In this document: in pieces, positions 36,455-45,788 of the stretch
How positions within the stretch are numbered: the first letter of the stretch is position 1
Layout of the letters: each line of letters starts with the position of its first letter
NCBI GenBank assembly: GCA_028821395.1
Contig: JAPPGP010000192.1
Span: 24,608 to 88,607 of the forward strand
DNA: 64,000 bases
Origin: Defluviicoccus sp.
Lineage (GTDB): Bacteria > Pseudomonadota > Alphaproteobacteria > MPNO01
Direction: 5' to 3'
Position numbers and translations under genes: made by a program
The notes under the pieces: model-generated
What the model was told of the DNA's origin: nothing
What the model saw: the letters and a program-made list of their open reading frames with translations, nothing else
The model's database searches: none

Positions 36455-37449
36455 CTTGGGTTGCCCGTTGCGGCGGTCCCGGCACGTATCCGGGGATCGA
36501 CGATGCGGTATGCGATGTCGGTGAGCAGGTTGGCCGCGACCACCATCGCGGTTGCGAAGAACAGGATGCCGAGGACGGTCGGGTGGTCGTGACGCAGGAT
36601 CGATTCGAAGGCAAGCAGACCCAGGCCCGGCCAGTTGAACACCGTTTCGACCAGCACCGCGCCGGAGAGCATGTTGCCGAACTGGAGGCCGGCGAGCGTC
36701 ACCACGGGCAGCGCCGCGTTGCGAAGCGCATGGCGAAAGAGCACGGCGCGGTCGCTCAGGCCCTTGGCGCGCGCCGTGCGGATGTAGTCGGCGCCGAGCA
36801 CGTCGAGCATGCTGGCGCGCGCGATCCGGCTGTACTGCGCGAGGAAGACGATGGCCAGCGTCAGAGCCGGCAGCACCAGGTGATGGGCGACGTCGAGCGC
36901 CCGCAGCAGGCCCACGCCGCCGGCGCGGGCGTCGTACATGCCGGAGAGCGGAAAGAGCGGGATCGTGGCGGAGAAGGCGAGCAGCAGCACGATCCCGACC
37001 CAGAAGGCGGGCGCCGAATAGCCGGCGAGCGACAGCAGGGTGACCAGGTTGGCCACGACACCGCCCGGCTTGCGCGCAGCGAGCACGCCCAGGAAGGTAC
37101 CGAGGGCGAGCGCGACCGTCATCGCGGCCACGACGAGCAGGACCGTCGGTCCCAGCCGGTCGAGGATGAGATCGAGGACCGGCGCATCGTAGAACAGCGA
37201 GCGCCCGAGATCGCCCGACAGCATCCGCTCCATGTAGAGGAGGAGCTGTCGATGGAGAGGGGCGTCGAGGCCGTAGGCGCGGCGGATATCGCGAAGGATC
37301 TCCTCCGTGACGCCGCCCATCCCGCCGGCGATGGTCAGCGCCGGGTCGCCGGGCGCAAGGTGGATCAGGATGAAGTTCAGGAGCAGAACCGCCGCGACCA
37401 GCGCGGCGGCGCCGAGCAGGCGGCGGCAGAGGATCGGGGCGAGCCGCAC
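36451..37449 (-). CDS. Peptide/nickel-type ABC permease, DppB family
   Basis: 332-residue inner-membrane permease. N-terminal segment LLGAAALVAAVLLLNFILIHLAPGDPA, then GDLGRSLFYDAPVLDLILDRLGPTVLL and YIRTARAKGLSDRAVLFRHALRNAALPVVTLAGLQFGNMLSGAVLVETVFNWPGLG, all standard for DppB/OppB. The start is a GTG at 37449 with a GGAG site. It lies 53 bp after the binding-protein gene. Confidence 0.92.
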   Translation of the reverse strand: MRLAPILCRRLLGAAALVAAVLLLNFILIHLAPGDPALTIAGGMGGVTEEILRDIRRAYGLDAPLHRQLLLYMERMLSGDLGRSLFYDAPVLDLILDRLGPTVLLVVAAMTVALALGTFLGVLAARKPGGVVANLVTLLSLAGYSAPAFWVGIVLLLAFSATIPLFPLSGMYDARAGGVGLLRALDVAHHLVLPALTLAIVFLAQYSRIARASMLDVLGADYIRTARAKGLSDRAVLFRHALRNAALPVVTLAGLQFGNMLSGAVLVETVFNWPGLGLLAFESILRHDHPTVLGILFFATAMVVAANLLTDIAYRIVDPRIRAGTAATGNPR

Positions 37450-37502
37450 GCCTCCGCTATCCCGAGGGCGCCCGGCGGGAGGCCGGTGCCGTCAGGCCCG
37501 GC

Positions 37503-39161
37503 TCAGCGATCGAGCCAGACCCGATCCAGGGGCTGCATGGCGCCCCACACCGTCTCGGGCGGGTCCATGACGATCCTGCGCGATACCGTGACATAGGGCT
37601 CCTCGTTGATGAAATAGAGGGGCAGCTCTTCGCTGACGATGCGCTGGAACGCCCCGTAGAGCGTCTTGCGCCTGGCGACGTCGAGGGTCGATCCCGCCTC
37701 CCGCAGCAACGCGTCCACCCGCTCGTTGCAATAGCCTTGGGTGTTCGACCAGATCGTCTTTCTGATATTGCCGCAGAGGTAGATCCGGTGCACGCCGATG
37801 ACCGGATCGGGATAGGTCCAGTGGCTGTTCATGGTGAATTGGTAGTCCCAGGAACCGATGCGCTGCGCCCAGCTCGCAAAGTCGGCGGGCGCGCGAAGAT
37901 CGACCGCGATGCCGACCTTCTTCAGCTGGACCTTGATGTACTCGGCGCCGGTGGCGAGGCTGTCGGCGTGAAACGGAGGGTAGTCGAGAGCGACCCGGAA
38001 GCGCACGCCCTCCGCATCCGGTGCGTAGCCGGCTTGGTCGAGCAGGGCCCGCGCGCGCACCAGGTCCAGCGCGTAGGCGTTCAGCCCATCGCCATAGAAA
38101 GGGCTCGATCGGTGCAGCGGGCCGTAGCCCGGCCGCGGCAGGCCCCCGTGCAGCGTGGTCACCATGAAGTCCTGGTCGATGGCGTAGGCGACGGCCCGGC
38201 GAACCCGCAGGTCGTCGAAGGGCGGCTTGCGCAGGTTGAACTCGACGTAGTTGACCGGGCCGAACGCCTCGTAGCCCCTGGTGCTCACGCGGAGATCGGG
38301 GTTGTCGGCAAGTCTCGGGACGTCGCGGAAGCGCACGCCCGCGAACGGGTAATAGTCGACTTCGCCCTTTTCCAGCGCGAGCATGCGCACCGAGGGCAGG
38401 TTGAAGAACCTGACGACGATCCGCTCAAGAAGGGGCCGTCCTTCGAGGAAGAAGTCGTCGTTGCGCTCGAGGATCACGTGCCGGCCCCTCAGCCACTCCT
38501 TGAACCTGAAGGGTCCGGAGCCGACCGGCGCGGCGTTCATCGGGTGGGTCCTGGGATCGCGGCCATCGCCGAAGACGTGCTTCGGGATGACCGGCATCAG
38601 CAGGGGGACGAGCGACTGCATGAGCGCCGGATGCGGCTTGGACAGCCGGATCACGGCGGTGCGCGGATCGGGGGTGTCCACCGCCTCGACGCCATCGAAC
38701 ATGGCGATCCCGAAGGGATGGTGTTGCTTGACGACGGCGAGCGAGAAGGCGACGTCTTCCGAGGTGATCGGCGTGCCGTCGTGGAAGCGGGCGCCCGGCA
38801 CGAGGTGGAAGGCGTAGCTCAGCCCGTCTTCGGAAATCTCCCAGCGCTCGGCAAGATAGGGTCGGGGTCGGAACCTGTCGTCGACCCGCACCAGCCCGGC
38901 GAAAAGCTGCACGCCGATGCCGGCGTGGGCGCCGGACTGCACCGCGGGATTGAGGTGGCGCAGGCCCGGCCCGGCGGCGACGACCAGGGTGCCGCCCGGT
39001 CTGGGCTCGGTTGCCAATGACGTTGCGGCGAGCGTCGCGACCGCGAGGCCGAGAATCGCGGCGCTGGCGATCGCGCGCAGGATGCCGATGGCTGCGGCTT
39101 CGAGCGGACGTGCTGAGACCCGGTGGGCAGGCGTACTCCCCGGTGTCGGTGTGTCGTGCAC
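37503..39161 (-). CDS. Peptide/nickel-type ABC substrate-binding protein, DppA family (SBP_bac_5)
   Basis: About 552-residue periplasmic binding protein. After a basic segment, the hydrophobic core (IGILRAIASAAILGLAVATLAATSLA) ends the signal peptide; then come PRPGGTLVVAAGPGLRHLNPA, LAERWEISEDGLSYAFHLVPGARFHDGTPITSEDV and FDDLRVRRAVAYAIDQ, all typical family blocks. The start is uncertain: the frame is open to 39362, and I favour the GTG at 39161, which leaves a long basic n-region. Ligand class is peptide-like, opine, sugar or metal chelate. Its promoter should lie in the AT-rich interval shared with the LAL regulator. Confidence 0.85.
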   Translation of the reverse strand: MHDTPTPGSTPAHRVSARPLEAAAIGILRAIASAAILGLAVATLAATSLATEPRPGGTLVVAAGPGLRHLNPAVQSGAHAGIGVQLFAGLVRVDDRFRPRPYLAERWEISEDGLSYAFHLVPGARFHDGTPITSEDVAFSLAVVKQHHPFGIAMFDGVEAVDTPDPRTAVIRLSKPHPALMQSLVPLLMPVIPKHVFGDGRDPRTHPMNAAPVGSGPFRFKEWLRGRHVILERNDDFFLEGRPLLERIVVRFFNLPSVRMLALEKGEVDYYPFAGVRFRDVPRLADNPDLRVSTRGYEAFGPVNYVEFNLRKPPFDDLRVRRAVAYAIDQDFMVTTLHGGLPRPGYGPLHRSSPFYGDGLNAYALDLVRARALLDQAGYAPDAEGVRFRVALDYPPFHADSLATGAEYIKVQLKKVGIAVDLRAPADFASWAQRIGSWDYQFTMNSHWTYPDPVIGVHRIYLCGNIRKTIWSNTQGYCNERVDALLREAGSTLDVARRKTLYGAFQRIVSEELPLYFINEEPYVTVSRRIVMDPPETVWGAMQPLDRVWLDR

Positions 39162-39580
39162 TCGTGGGTCGCTCTGCTGGGACAAGAATCGCGGGTAGTT
39201 TGCCTTGGCCCGGCACGCCAGGCGCCGGGGTCGACGGTCGGCCGGGGAGTTTCCTTCATGACGGTATGAACAAGGATTCGGCACGGTCAAGAAATTTGAA
39301 TGGATGACTGTGAAACGACGCATCGGAATAGCTCTTGTCATGCCGTCAAGGAAAAATGGCATGTAGTAATCGCCCCACGACTATGTAGTCCCGGCAGCGA
39401 AAAGTGCCTACATATTTGTTGGGCTGCGTATCCATTGCGCAAGGGCTAGGTTTTCTGCAAGTCCATGTGCGGCAAGCAGCCAATGTGCAGGGCCGGGCTG
39501 CGAGCTACGAAGGCGACTGGGTTCGAACGGAACGGCGCGCGATAGGGGCGCGGCCTGTCCTCTACGGCTTGGCAGGTGGG
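39162..39580. other. Divergent control region between DppA-type gene and LAL regulator
   Basis: About 419 bp, locally AT-rich at 39280-39420 against a GC-rich background. It carries three ATGTAG motifs (see separate entry). It is the only regulator-adjacent intergenic region in the window and probably holds promoters in both directions. No gene is apparent; an in-frame extension of the regulator to a GTG at 39404 exists but lacks family similarity. Confidence 0.5.
39361..39413. promoter_or_regulatory. Candidate operator: three ATGTAG motifs
   Basis: ATGTAGT occurs as direct repeats at 39361-39367 and 39383-39389, 22 bp apart (about two helical turns), and CTACAT (the reverse complement of ATGTAG) at 39408-39413. 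Paired direct repeats with an extra inverted copy resemble sites bound by MalT/LAL-type activators, and the divergent gene encodes such a protein. No binding consensus is known for this regulator, so this is inference. Confidence 0.4.
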
Positions 39581-42346
39581 ATGAGCGGAACCGATTCGGG
39601 TACGCAGGGCGCCGAGCAAGGGGAATCTCCCGCGCACCCGGGCGGCGCTTCCGGGCGCGCGGAGTTGCTTCCCTGGCTGCTGGGTCAGAAGATCGTCGTG
39701 CCTGATCCGGTGGCCGGCTGTCTCGATCGCGACGCGCTGGTGGAGCAGGCCATGCCGACACAGCGCCGCCTCACGGTGCTGCAGGCGCCCGGCGGGTTCG
39801 GCAAGACGACCGTGCTCGCGGAATGCTGCCGGCGCCTGCGAGAGCGAGGGGTCGCGACCGCGTGGGTCTCCGTGGATGAGCAGGACGAGCCCGCCGTTCT
39901 GGACGCCTATATCGCCCACGCATGCCAGAGCGCAACCGCCGGCTCCAATGTGCGGCTGGACGGCCTCGCAAGCGCGGATCTGGGCCAGCTGCAGGGCGAG
40001 ACGGAACCTCGTACCCGGATTGCGATGCGCAAGATCGCGGAGCTCGACGGGCCGTTCGTGCTGGCGTTCGACGAGCTGGAGCGGATGGGGAACCCCGACT
40101 CCGCGGCGCTGATCGATTTCCTGCTGGAACGGGGCCCGCCCAATCTGCACCTCTCGTTCGCCTGCCGTCGGCTCCCCGCCGGCGTGAACGTCGCCGGCGC
40201 CGTGCTGGAGGGCCGCGCTGCGATCCTGGCGACGGAAGACCTGCGGTTCTCCCGCTCGGAGGTGGCCGCGTTCTTCGAGGGGAATCTCACCGAAGAACGG
40301 CTGGCCGCAATGATGTCCGAGTCGGGCGGTTGGCCATTCGCGCTCAGGCTTTCCCGAAACGAGATGGAGGGCGGCAGTCGGCAAGACACCCGCGCATCGC
40401 AGCAATTCGTCGAGAACTGGGTGGAGTCGCGGCTCTTCGCCGGGCTCGGGTCGGAGGACCGGGAGTTTCTGCTCGATATCGGGCTGTTCGAGTGGATGGA
40501 CGCGGCGCTCCTCGACGACGTGCTGGAGCGCAGCGATTCGATGCGTCGGATCGACGCGATGTCCGTCCTGGTGGGGATGCTCGAGCCGGTCCGCGACGGC
40601 GCGACGGATATCTGGCGGTTGCATCCGTTGATCCGGGAACATTGCGTCAGACGCCGCTTCCGCGAGACGCCGCAGCGGTTTCGGACCGTCCATCGGCGAA
40701 TTGCCAATGCCCTCGCGCGCCGGGGCCAGACGGCGGCAGCCATGCGTCACGCCGTCGAGGCGGGAGAGGCGGAGCTTGCGGGCGAGATCATGGAGCGCGC
40801 GGGCGGCGCCCGCCTGTTCTCCCGGGAAGGGCTGGTCCAGTTCCGGGACGCCGAGCGGCGGCTCAGCGAGGACGTCGTCGGCGCGCGGCCGCGGCTCGGG
40901 CTGGCGCGCTGCCTGGCGTTGATCCTGTCGGGGCGGATGGACGATGCGAAGGAGAGATACCGTTCCCTGACAGCGCGTATCGGCAATTTGGAAGACGATG
41001 CCGGCGACGCAGCGCTGGAGTTGGCGGCGGAGAACTGCGTGGTTCGCGGCATGATCATCCTGTATGGCGGGGAGCGCTTGGGCTCTGCGTTGATGCGGAC
41101 GCATCTGGCCGAGGTCGCACGGCTTGCGGAATCATCGAGCATCGACGTTCTGACGCGGGGCATCATGGAGTTCAGCCTCTGCATCATGAACGTCATGACG
41201 GCGAATTTCAGGACCGCGCTCAAGCACGCCGTGCAGGCGCAGCCGTGCTTGGCCCAGAGCCGCTACATGACGATGTTCCTCGAAATCCACGTCGGCCAAA
41301 TCGCCATGGCGCAGGGCCGGGTGAAGGACGCGGCGGCGCATTACGGTCGAGCCGCGAAGGTCGCGAAGGAGAGCTACGGGGTCGAGGCCGAGTCGGCGGT
41401 GATCTCCGAAGTTCTGTTGCAGGAGCTTGCGCTGGAATGCGGCCGCGCGGCACCGGACGCGGAGCTTACCCGCATCCCGCAGGCGTTGGCGACGGGAAGC
41501 ACGCCCTCGCAGGCCTATGCGGCGGCGAGCGGCGCGATCGTGGAGCTGAAGTTGCGGGACGAGGGTGTCGACGGCGCGCTGGCGGCGGCGGAAGACATGC
41601 TGGGCTACGTGCGCGGCGCCCGGCTGCCGGCGCTCGTGAGGTACGTTTCGGCGCTCCGGGTTTCGCTGCTGGCGATCGCGGGACGATTCGGCGATGCGGC
41701 CAGCGCCTGGAGGTCGGACGATCTGCCGGGGACGGCGGCCGGCTGCCTCGACCTGGCGGGTCAGAGCTGGCGGGAAATGGAGGCGCTGTCCTGCGCCCGC
41801 CTTCGTCTGGCCATCGGGCGCGGGTGCTTCGAGGAAGGCCGCGGCTTCGCCGGCGAGCTGCGCGCGGCGGCGGCGGCTCGGGGATTGCGGCGAACGCTAA
41901 TGCGCGCGCTCGCGCTGACCGTGGTGCTGGAACGCCGCGCCGGCGAGGCGGCGGCCGCGGCCGGACATTTGGAGGCGTATCTCGAGCTCTATGCCGAAAC
42001 GCCCTACGCGGGGCCGCTGGTGCGGGAACGCGCGGACTGCGCCGGGCTCCTGGCCGCATTCCTCGAATCCGCCCCGGATTCCCCCGGCGCGGAGAGTGCG
42101 CGCTCGATTCTGGCCGCGATGGAAAGGGTCGGTGCGTCTCGACCCCCGGCCCTGAGCGAACGCGAGAGGGAGGTTCTGCGGCGGCTCGAGGGAGAGCGGG
42201 ACAAGCAGATCGCCGAGGCGCTGGGGCTCAGCGCATACGGTGTTCGCTATCACATCCGCAAGCTGTTCTCCAAGCTGAATGCGCGCGACCGCACGGAGGC
42301 GGTGCGCCGCGCGCGGGAGATCGGGCTCCTGCCGGACGGGTTCTGA
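39581..42346 (+). CDS. LuxR/MalT-type (LAL) ATP-binding transcriptional regulator
   Basis: 921-residue signal-transducing ATPase. The N-terminal STAND-type NTPase has Walker A APGGFGKTT (69-77) and a VLAFDELER Walker B-like segment. A long helical TPR-like sensor region follows, then a C-terminal LuxR-type helix-turn-helix (about 857-918; LSEREREVLRRLEGERDKQIAEALGLS, then VRYHIRKLFSKLNARDRTEAV). MalT-family proteins bind an inducer and ATP, oligomerise and activate promoters. I chose the ATG at 39581 (MSGTDSG) over a GTG at 39404 because the domain begins soon after it and AGGTGGG precedes it. It may control the divergent Dpp-type importer and perhaps the adjacent TRAP module. Confidence 0.9.
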   Translation: MSGTDSGTQGAEQGESPAHPGGASGRAELLPWLLGQKIVVPDPVAGCLDRDALVEQAMPTQRRLTVLQAPGGFGKTTVLAECCRRLRERGVATAWVSVDEQDEPAVLDAYIAHACQSATAGSNVRLDGLASADLGQLQGETEPRTRIAMRKIAELDGPFVLAFDELERMGNPDSAALIDFLLERGPPNLHLSFACRRLPAGVNVAGAVLEGRAAILATEDLRFSRSEVAAFFEGNLTEERLAAMMSESGGWPFALRLSRNEMEGGSRQDTRASQQFVENWVESRLFAGLGSEDREFLLDIGLFEWMDAALLDDVLERSDSMRRIDAMSVLVGMLEPVRDGATDIWRLHPLIREHCVRRRFRETPQRFRTVHRRIANALARRGQTAAAMRHAVEAGEAELAGEIMERAGGARLFSREGLVQFRDAERRLSEDVVGARPRLGLARCLALILSGRMDDAKERYRSLTARIGNLEDDAGDAALELAAENCVVRGMIILYGGERLGSALMRTHLAEVARLAESSSIDVLTRGIMEFSLCIMNVMTANFRTALKHAVQAQPCLAQSRYMTMFLEIHVGQIAMAQGRVKDAAAHYGRAAKVAKESYGVEAESAVISEVLLQELALECGRAAPDAELTRIPQALATGSTPSQAYAAASGAIVELKLRDEGVDGALAAAEDMLGYVRGARLPALVRYVSALRVSLLAIAGRFGDAASAWRSDDLPGTAAGCLDLAGQSWREMEALSCARLRLAIGRGCFEEGRGFAGELRAAAAARGLRRTLMRALALTVVLERRAGEAAAAAGHLEAYLELYAETPYAGPLVRERADCAGLLAAFLESAPDSPGAESARSILAAMERVGASRPPALSEREREVLRRLEGERDKQIAEALGLSAYGVRYHIRKLFSKLNARDRTEAVRRAREIGLLPDGF

Positions 42347-42368
42347 CGGCGGCGTTGCCGCAGCGGGC

Positions 42369-43682
42369 TCAACTGGCAAGCCCGGGCAGATAGAGCGCTA
42401 TCCCGGGAAACGCTATCAACAGACCGAGCAGCACGATCCCGCAAAGGATATAGGGCAGCCCCGCCAGGGCGACCTTGGGCAATGTCGCTCCGGGCGGCCC
42501 GGCCCCCATCATGACGAACAGGAGAACGCCGAAGGGCGGCGTGATGAGGCTGATTTCCATCGCCAGCAGCATCACCACGCCGAACCAGATCGGATCGAAC
42601 CCCAAACCGACGATCAGCGGCATGAAGATCGGCAGCGTCAGCATCATCTGCGACAGCTGATCGACGAACATGCCCAGCACCACGAGCACGGTGAACATCA
42701 CCAGCAGCATCTCGGTGGGCCCGAGGCGAAGCTCGCCCGCCAGGATCACCAACCCCGAGCTCGCGCCGGCGAACGCCATGATCTGGCTGAAGGTCGATGA
42801 CCCCACGAGAATGATGAAGGTCATCGCGGTAACGATCAGCGTCCCCCTGACGGCGCGCACGATCGCGTCCACGCTGAGACGCCTGTAGGCGGCGGCGAGA
42901 GCGAGAACGCTGAACACTCCGAAGGCGCCCGATTCCGATGGCGTCGCGATGCCGAGGATGATGACGCCGACGACCGCGAACACGATCACCACCATGGGCA
43001 GAATATTGGTAACGAATGCCCACAGCTTCTCGAGGAGCGATGTCGAGGCGACGTCGTATTCCGGCGCCGCTTCCGGGTTCACCTTGACGTGGATGAAGAT
43101 GTTGATGACGTAGAGGCCGCCCAGGATTATGCCGGGGAACAACCCGGCGATCAGGAGCGCGCCAATGTCGATCCGCGCCAGACTGCCGAGCAGCACCGCA
43201 AGCGCCGAGGGCGGGATGATCATCGCGAGGCCGCCGGACCCGAGGATGGGACCGACCGATAGGTTGATGCTGTAGCCGCGCTTGGTCATTTCCGGCACCA
43301 GCATCGAGGCCATCATCGCCCCGCTGGCGATGCTCGAACCGGAGAGCGTCGCGAAGATCGTGCCGCTGACGACCGCCAGATACGACAACCGCCCCGGCAG
43401 GCGCCCGACCATCTTGTCGACGCCTTCGAAGACGCGAAGCGCGAGACCGGTGTGGAAGAATATCTCTCCCATGAGGATGAACAAGGGAACCGGAACCAGC
43501 AGGAAGCTGGTCACCGTCACGGTCGCGTTGGAAATGAGCTGGGCGAAGTCGCCGGTCCCGCCCATGAACAGCATGACGCCGATCGCGTTGGTCGTGAGAA
43601 AGGCGAGAAAGACGGGCATGCCGATGGCCATCTGGGCAAGCAGCAGGCCCAGCATCAATCCGCCGGCTTCGTACCACGCCAC
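42369..43682 (-). CDS. TRAP transporter large permease, DctM-type (module 2)
   Basis: 437-residue polytopic membrane subunit. Motifs are IGMPVFLAFLTTNAIGVMLFMGG, FATLSGSSIASGAMMASMLVPEM, GSGGLAMIIPPSALAVLLGS and the C-terminal LITPPFGVLLFVMMG. The start is a GTG at 43682, 2 bp after the small-subunit stop. It ends 22 bp from the convergent regulator gene. It belongs to the second TRAP plus dioxygenase set, but the sequence is clearly diverged from the module-1 permease. Confidence 0.92.
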   Translation of the reverse strand: MAWYEAGGLMLGLLLAQMAIGMPVFLAFLTTNAIGVMLFMGGTGDFAQLISNATVTVTSFLLVPVPLFILMGEIFFHTGLALRVFEGVDKMVGRLPGRLSYLAVVSGTIFATLSGSSIASGAMMASMLVPEMTKRGYSINLSVGPILGSGGLAMIIPPSALAVLLGSLARIDIGALLIAGLFPGIILGGLYVINIFIHVKVNPEAAPEYDVASTSLLEKLWAFVTNILPMVVIVFAVVGVIILGIATPSESGAFGVFSVLALAAAYRRLSVDAIVRAVRGTLIVTAMTFIILVGSSTFSQIMAFAGASSGLVILAGELRLGPTEMLLVMFTVLVVLGMFVDQLSQMMLTLPIFMPLIVGLGFDPIWFGVVMLLAMEISLITPPFGVLLFVMMGAGPPGATLPKVALAGLPYILCGIVLLGLLIAFPGIALYLPGLAS

Positions 43683-43684
43683 CC

Positions 43685-44197
43685 CTACAAGCCTCCGCCC
43701 TCGGCCGGCTTGTCGCGATAGAGCGAATCGGCACCGAACAGAAGGCGCGCGAACTCGATTCCGAGCAACAGGAACCCCGCCGGCATCGGCGCGTACAGCA
43801 GCCAGCGCGGCATGTCGACCGAGCGGATGTCGAGATCGCCGCGTTCGTAGGTGTCAATGGTCAGCTCCGCGCCGAAATAGGCGAGGATGAAGCAGGCGAC
43901 GATCGCGGTCGCACAGACGATGAGCTCCAGCGTCCGCCGCGCCGCCTCGGAAATCTGGGAGCGGACGACATCGATGACGATATGCGCCTTCTTGCGCACC
44001 AGCCAGGGGGCGGCAAGCATGGTCAAATACAGCATGGCGTATTCGACCGCCGAGGCCGCCCAGACCGGGGGCTGAACACCGAAGGCGTGAACCGTTACAT
44101 CGACAAAGATCGCCGCGAAGATGAATGCGACGAGCGCACCCGCCACGACCGCCGACGCGACGATCGTGGCGTCATAGATCCTGGCCAATCGGTGCAC
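43685..44197 (-). CDS. TRAP transporter small permease, DctQ-type (module 2)
   Basis: 170-residue four-segment membrane protein (ATIVASAVVAGALVAFIFAAIFVDVTV; WAASAVEYAMLYLTMLAAPWLVRKKAHIVID, the latter a DctQ hallmark). GTG start at 44197, 25 bp after the binding-protein stop. It forms the membrane complex with the large subunit. Confidence 0.87.
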   Translation of the reverse strand: MHRLARIYDATIVASAVVAGALVAFIFAAIFVDVTVHAFGVQPPVWAASAVEYAMLYLTMLAAPWLVRKKAHIVIDVVRSQISEAARRTLELIVCATAIVACFILAYFGAELTIDTYERGDLDIRSVDMPRWLLYAPMPAGFLLLGIEFARLLFGADSLYRDKPAEGGGL

Positions 44198-44222
44198 GCG
44201 CCCGGCGCCCGATCAACAAACG

Positions 44223-45221
44223 TTACTTGGTGAAGAGGCCACGAAAGCGCTTGGACTCGTCGGGGCCGATTCGTTTGGCGATCTCTTCCCACCGCGAGCT
44301 CGTATAGTGCGCGACATAGGTCTCGGCGGCTGTCCCCGACAGGACGATGTCCTGCATGCCGGCCTCCCGCAGCTTGGCGAGCTCCTCCGAGGCGATCCTT
44401 TGCCAAAACGCGTTGGTCCAGATCTCGGTATCGCGGGCCGCCTGGTTCAGGATCGCCCTGGCCTCGCGCGACAGCGACTTCCAGCGGTCGAGATTGACGT
44501 TGGTGGCAAGGTCTCCTTGGGCGAAAGTCGGCCGAACCCGATACTTCAGGAACTTGTGAAGTCCGAGCTGGGTAACCGCGACGTTGACATAGGTGACCCC
44601 GTCGATCGCGCCCCGCTGCAAGGCGGTGTACATCTCCGGCACCTGGATGTTGCGGTGCACGGCGCCGAGCTTGTGGAGAAACGCCTTCTCGGTACCGGTC
44701 CCGCGGATGGTCAGCCCGGACAGGTCGATGCCGCCGTCGGCGGTCCGCTTGGGGGGCTTCCGCAAGTAGAGATAGAACCGGACCGGCTCTCCCAGATAGT
44801 TCAGCAGTTCGAGGTTGGCGTGCTTTCGATACACCGCCTGGATCGCGGCGAAGCCGCCGCCCTCGCGGAGCTCCGCGACCGACTTGTTGCCCGGGTTGAA
44901 GACCTGGGAGTAGGCGAGCTGGCCCTGGAACCATTGGTTCGGCCCGACATGGACATCGACGAGGCCGGTGCTGATGGCACGGAATTGCTCGGGCGTCGGA
45001 ATCGCTTCGGGTCCGCCGAGATAGGCGATCTTCACGACCCCCTTGCCTCTCTCGTTGACCAGCCTTTCGAACTCGTCCATCGGTTTCATGAAGACGAGAT
45101 GGCGGGGCGCCGCCGAGAGCGACTTCAGCGTCACCTCGGCCGCGACGGCGGGCAACCCGGCGCCGGCGGAAAGGCAGCCTACCCAGACTGCGAGCACGAA
45201 GCGTCCGAATGAGTTCTTCAT
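44223..45221 (-). CDS. dctP: TRAP transporter substrate-binding protein, DctP family (module 2)
   Basis: 332-residue periplasmic receptor. The signal peptide is MKNSFGRFVLAVWVGCLSAGAGLPAVAA. The mature part has PTPEQFRAISTGLVDVHVGPNQWF, LSGLTIRGTGTEKAFL with the ligand-binding Arg, and VPEMYTALQRGAIDGVTYVNV. It is only distantly similar to the module-1 DctP, so the two importers probably take different ligands. The ATG at 45221 has a GGGGAGGA site. It lies 99 bp after the beta-subunit gene. Confidence 0.88.
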   Translation of the reverse strand: MKNSFGRFVLAVWVGCLSAGAGLPAVAAEVTLKSLSAAPRHLVFMKPMDEFERLVNERGKGVVKIAYLGGPEAIPTPEQFRAISTGLVDVHVGPNQWFQGQLAYSQVFNPGNKSVAELREGGGFAAIQAVYRKHANLELLNYLGEPVRFYLYLRKPPKRTADGGIDLSGLTIRGTGTEKAFLHKLGAVHRNIQVPEMYTALQRGAIDGVTYVNVAVTQLGLHKFLKYRVRPTFAQGDLATNVNLDRWKSLSREARAILNQAARDTEIWTNAFWQRIASEELAKLREAGMQDIVLSGTAAETYVAHYTSSRWEEIAKRIGPDESKRFRGLFTK

Positions 45222-45320
45222 CTGATGTCCTCCCCTGGTCTTGTTGCAGCTTTATCGTCGATCGTGCCTCACCAACGGATTCCCCGGTCACAAAGCGCGA
45301 TCACGCGTCCCGCCTTGCGG

Positions 45321-45785
45321 TCACAATGGCCGGTGCGAGCCGAATTCGAGGACGCGCGTATCGAGGTCGACGTTGCGCGCGAGCAGGCGGGGTTGGGCGC
45401 CCGACAGGTCCAGCGTGTCGTTGTAGCGGCCCGCCGCATAGAACCGCGACTCGCCCTCGAGGTCGGTGTGGATTACCACCAGCGACGACACCGCCTCGGC
45501 GGTGCGCGCGTCTTCCGCGAGCGAGATCCGATAGAGCGTCGCGTGGCGGTGGAAGCGGCCCTGGTAGGTCACGTGTTCGGGGATCATCGCGCACAGCGCG
45601 CGCAGCGATTCCGCGCCGTGATCGAGCCAGGTCATGCGCTTCTTTATCTCGGTGGAATACGCGGTGATGCTGTAGCGAAACCCGGGATCGCAGAGCTCGT
45701 CGAGCCAATCGTCGTAGCGCTCTTCATCCAGCAGCAGGCACGAGCCGTAGATGACGTCCATGACGGCATCGCGCGTGACCGTCAT
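45321..45785 (-). CDS. Aromatic-ring-hydroxylating dioxygenase beta subunit (module 2)
   Basis: 154-residue beta subunit, the same length as the module-1 copy and similar along its whole length (VMDVIYGSCLLLDEERYDDWLDELCDPGFRYSITAYSTEIKKRMTW; C-terminal LARNVDLDTRVLEFGSHRPL). It begins 3 bp after the alpha-subunit stop. It is structural and needed for the alpha3beta3 assembly known for this enzyme class. Confidence 0.88.
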   Translation of the reverse strand: MTVTRDAVMDVIYGSCLLLDEERYDDWLDELCDPGFRYSITAYSTEIKKRMTWLDHGAESLRALCAMIPEHVTYQGRFHRHATLYRISLAEDARTAEAVSSLVVIHTDLEGESRFYAAGRYNDTLDLSGAQPRLLARNVDLDTRVLEFGSHRPL

Positions 45786-45788
45786 GGT

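Noticed and set aside
39404..39580. N-terminal extension of the LAL regulator from a GTG at 39404
   Set aside because: It overlaps the ATGTAG motif region, lacks a ribosome site and adds sequence without family similarity.
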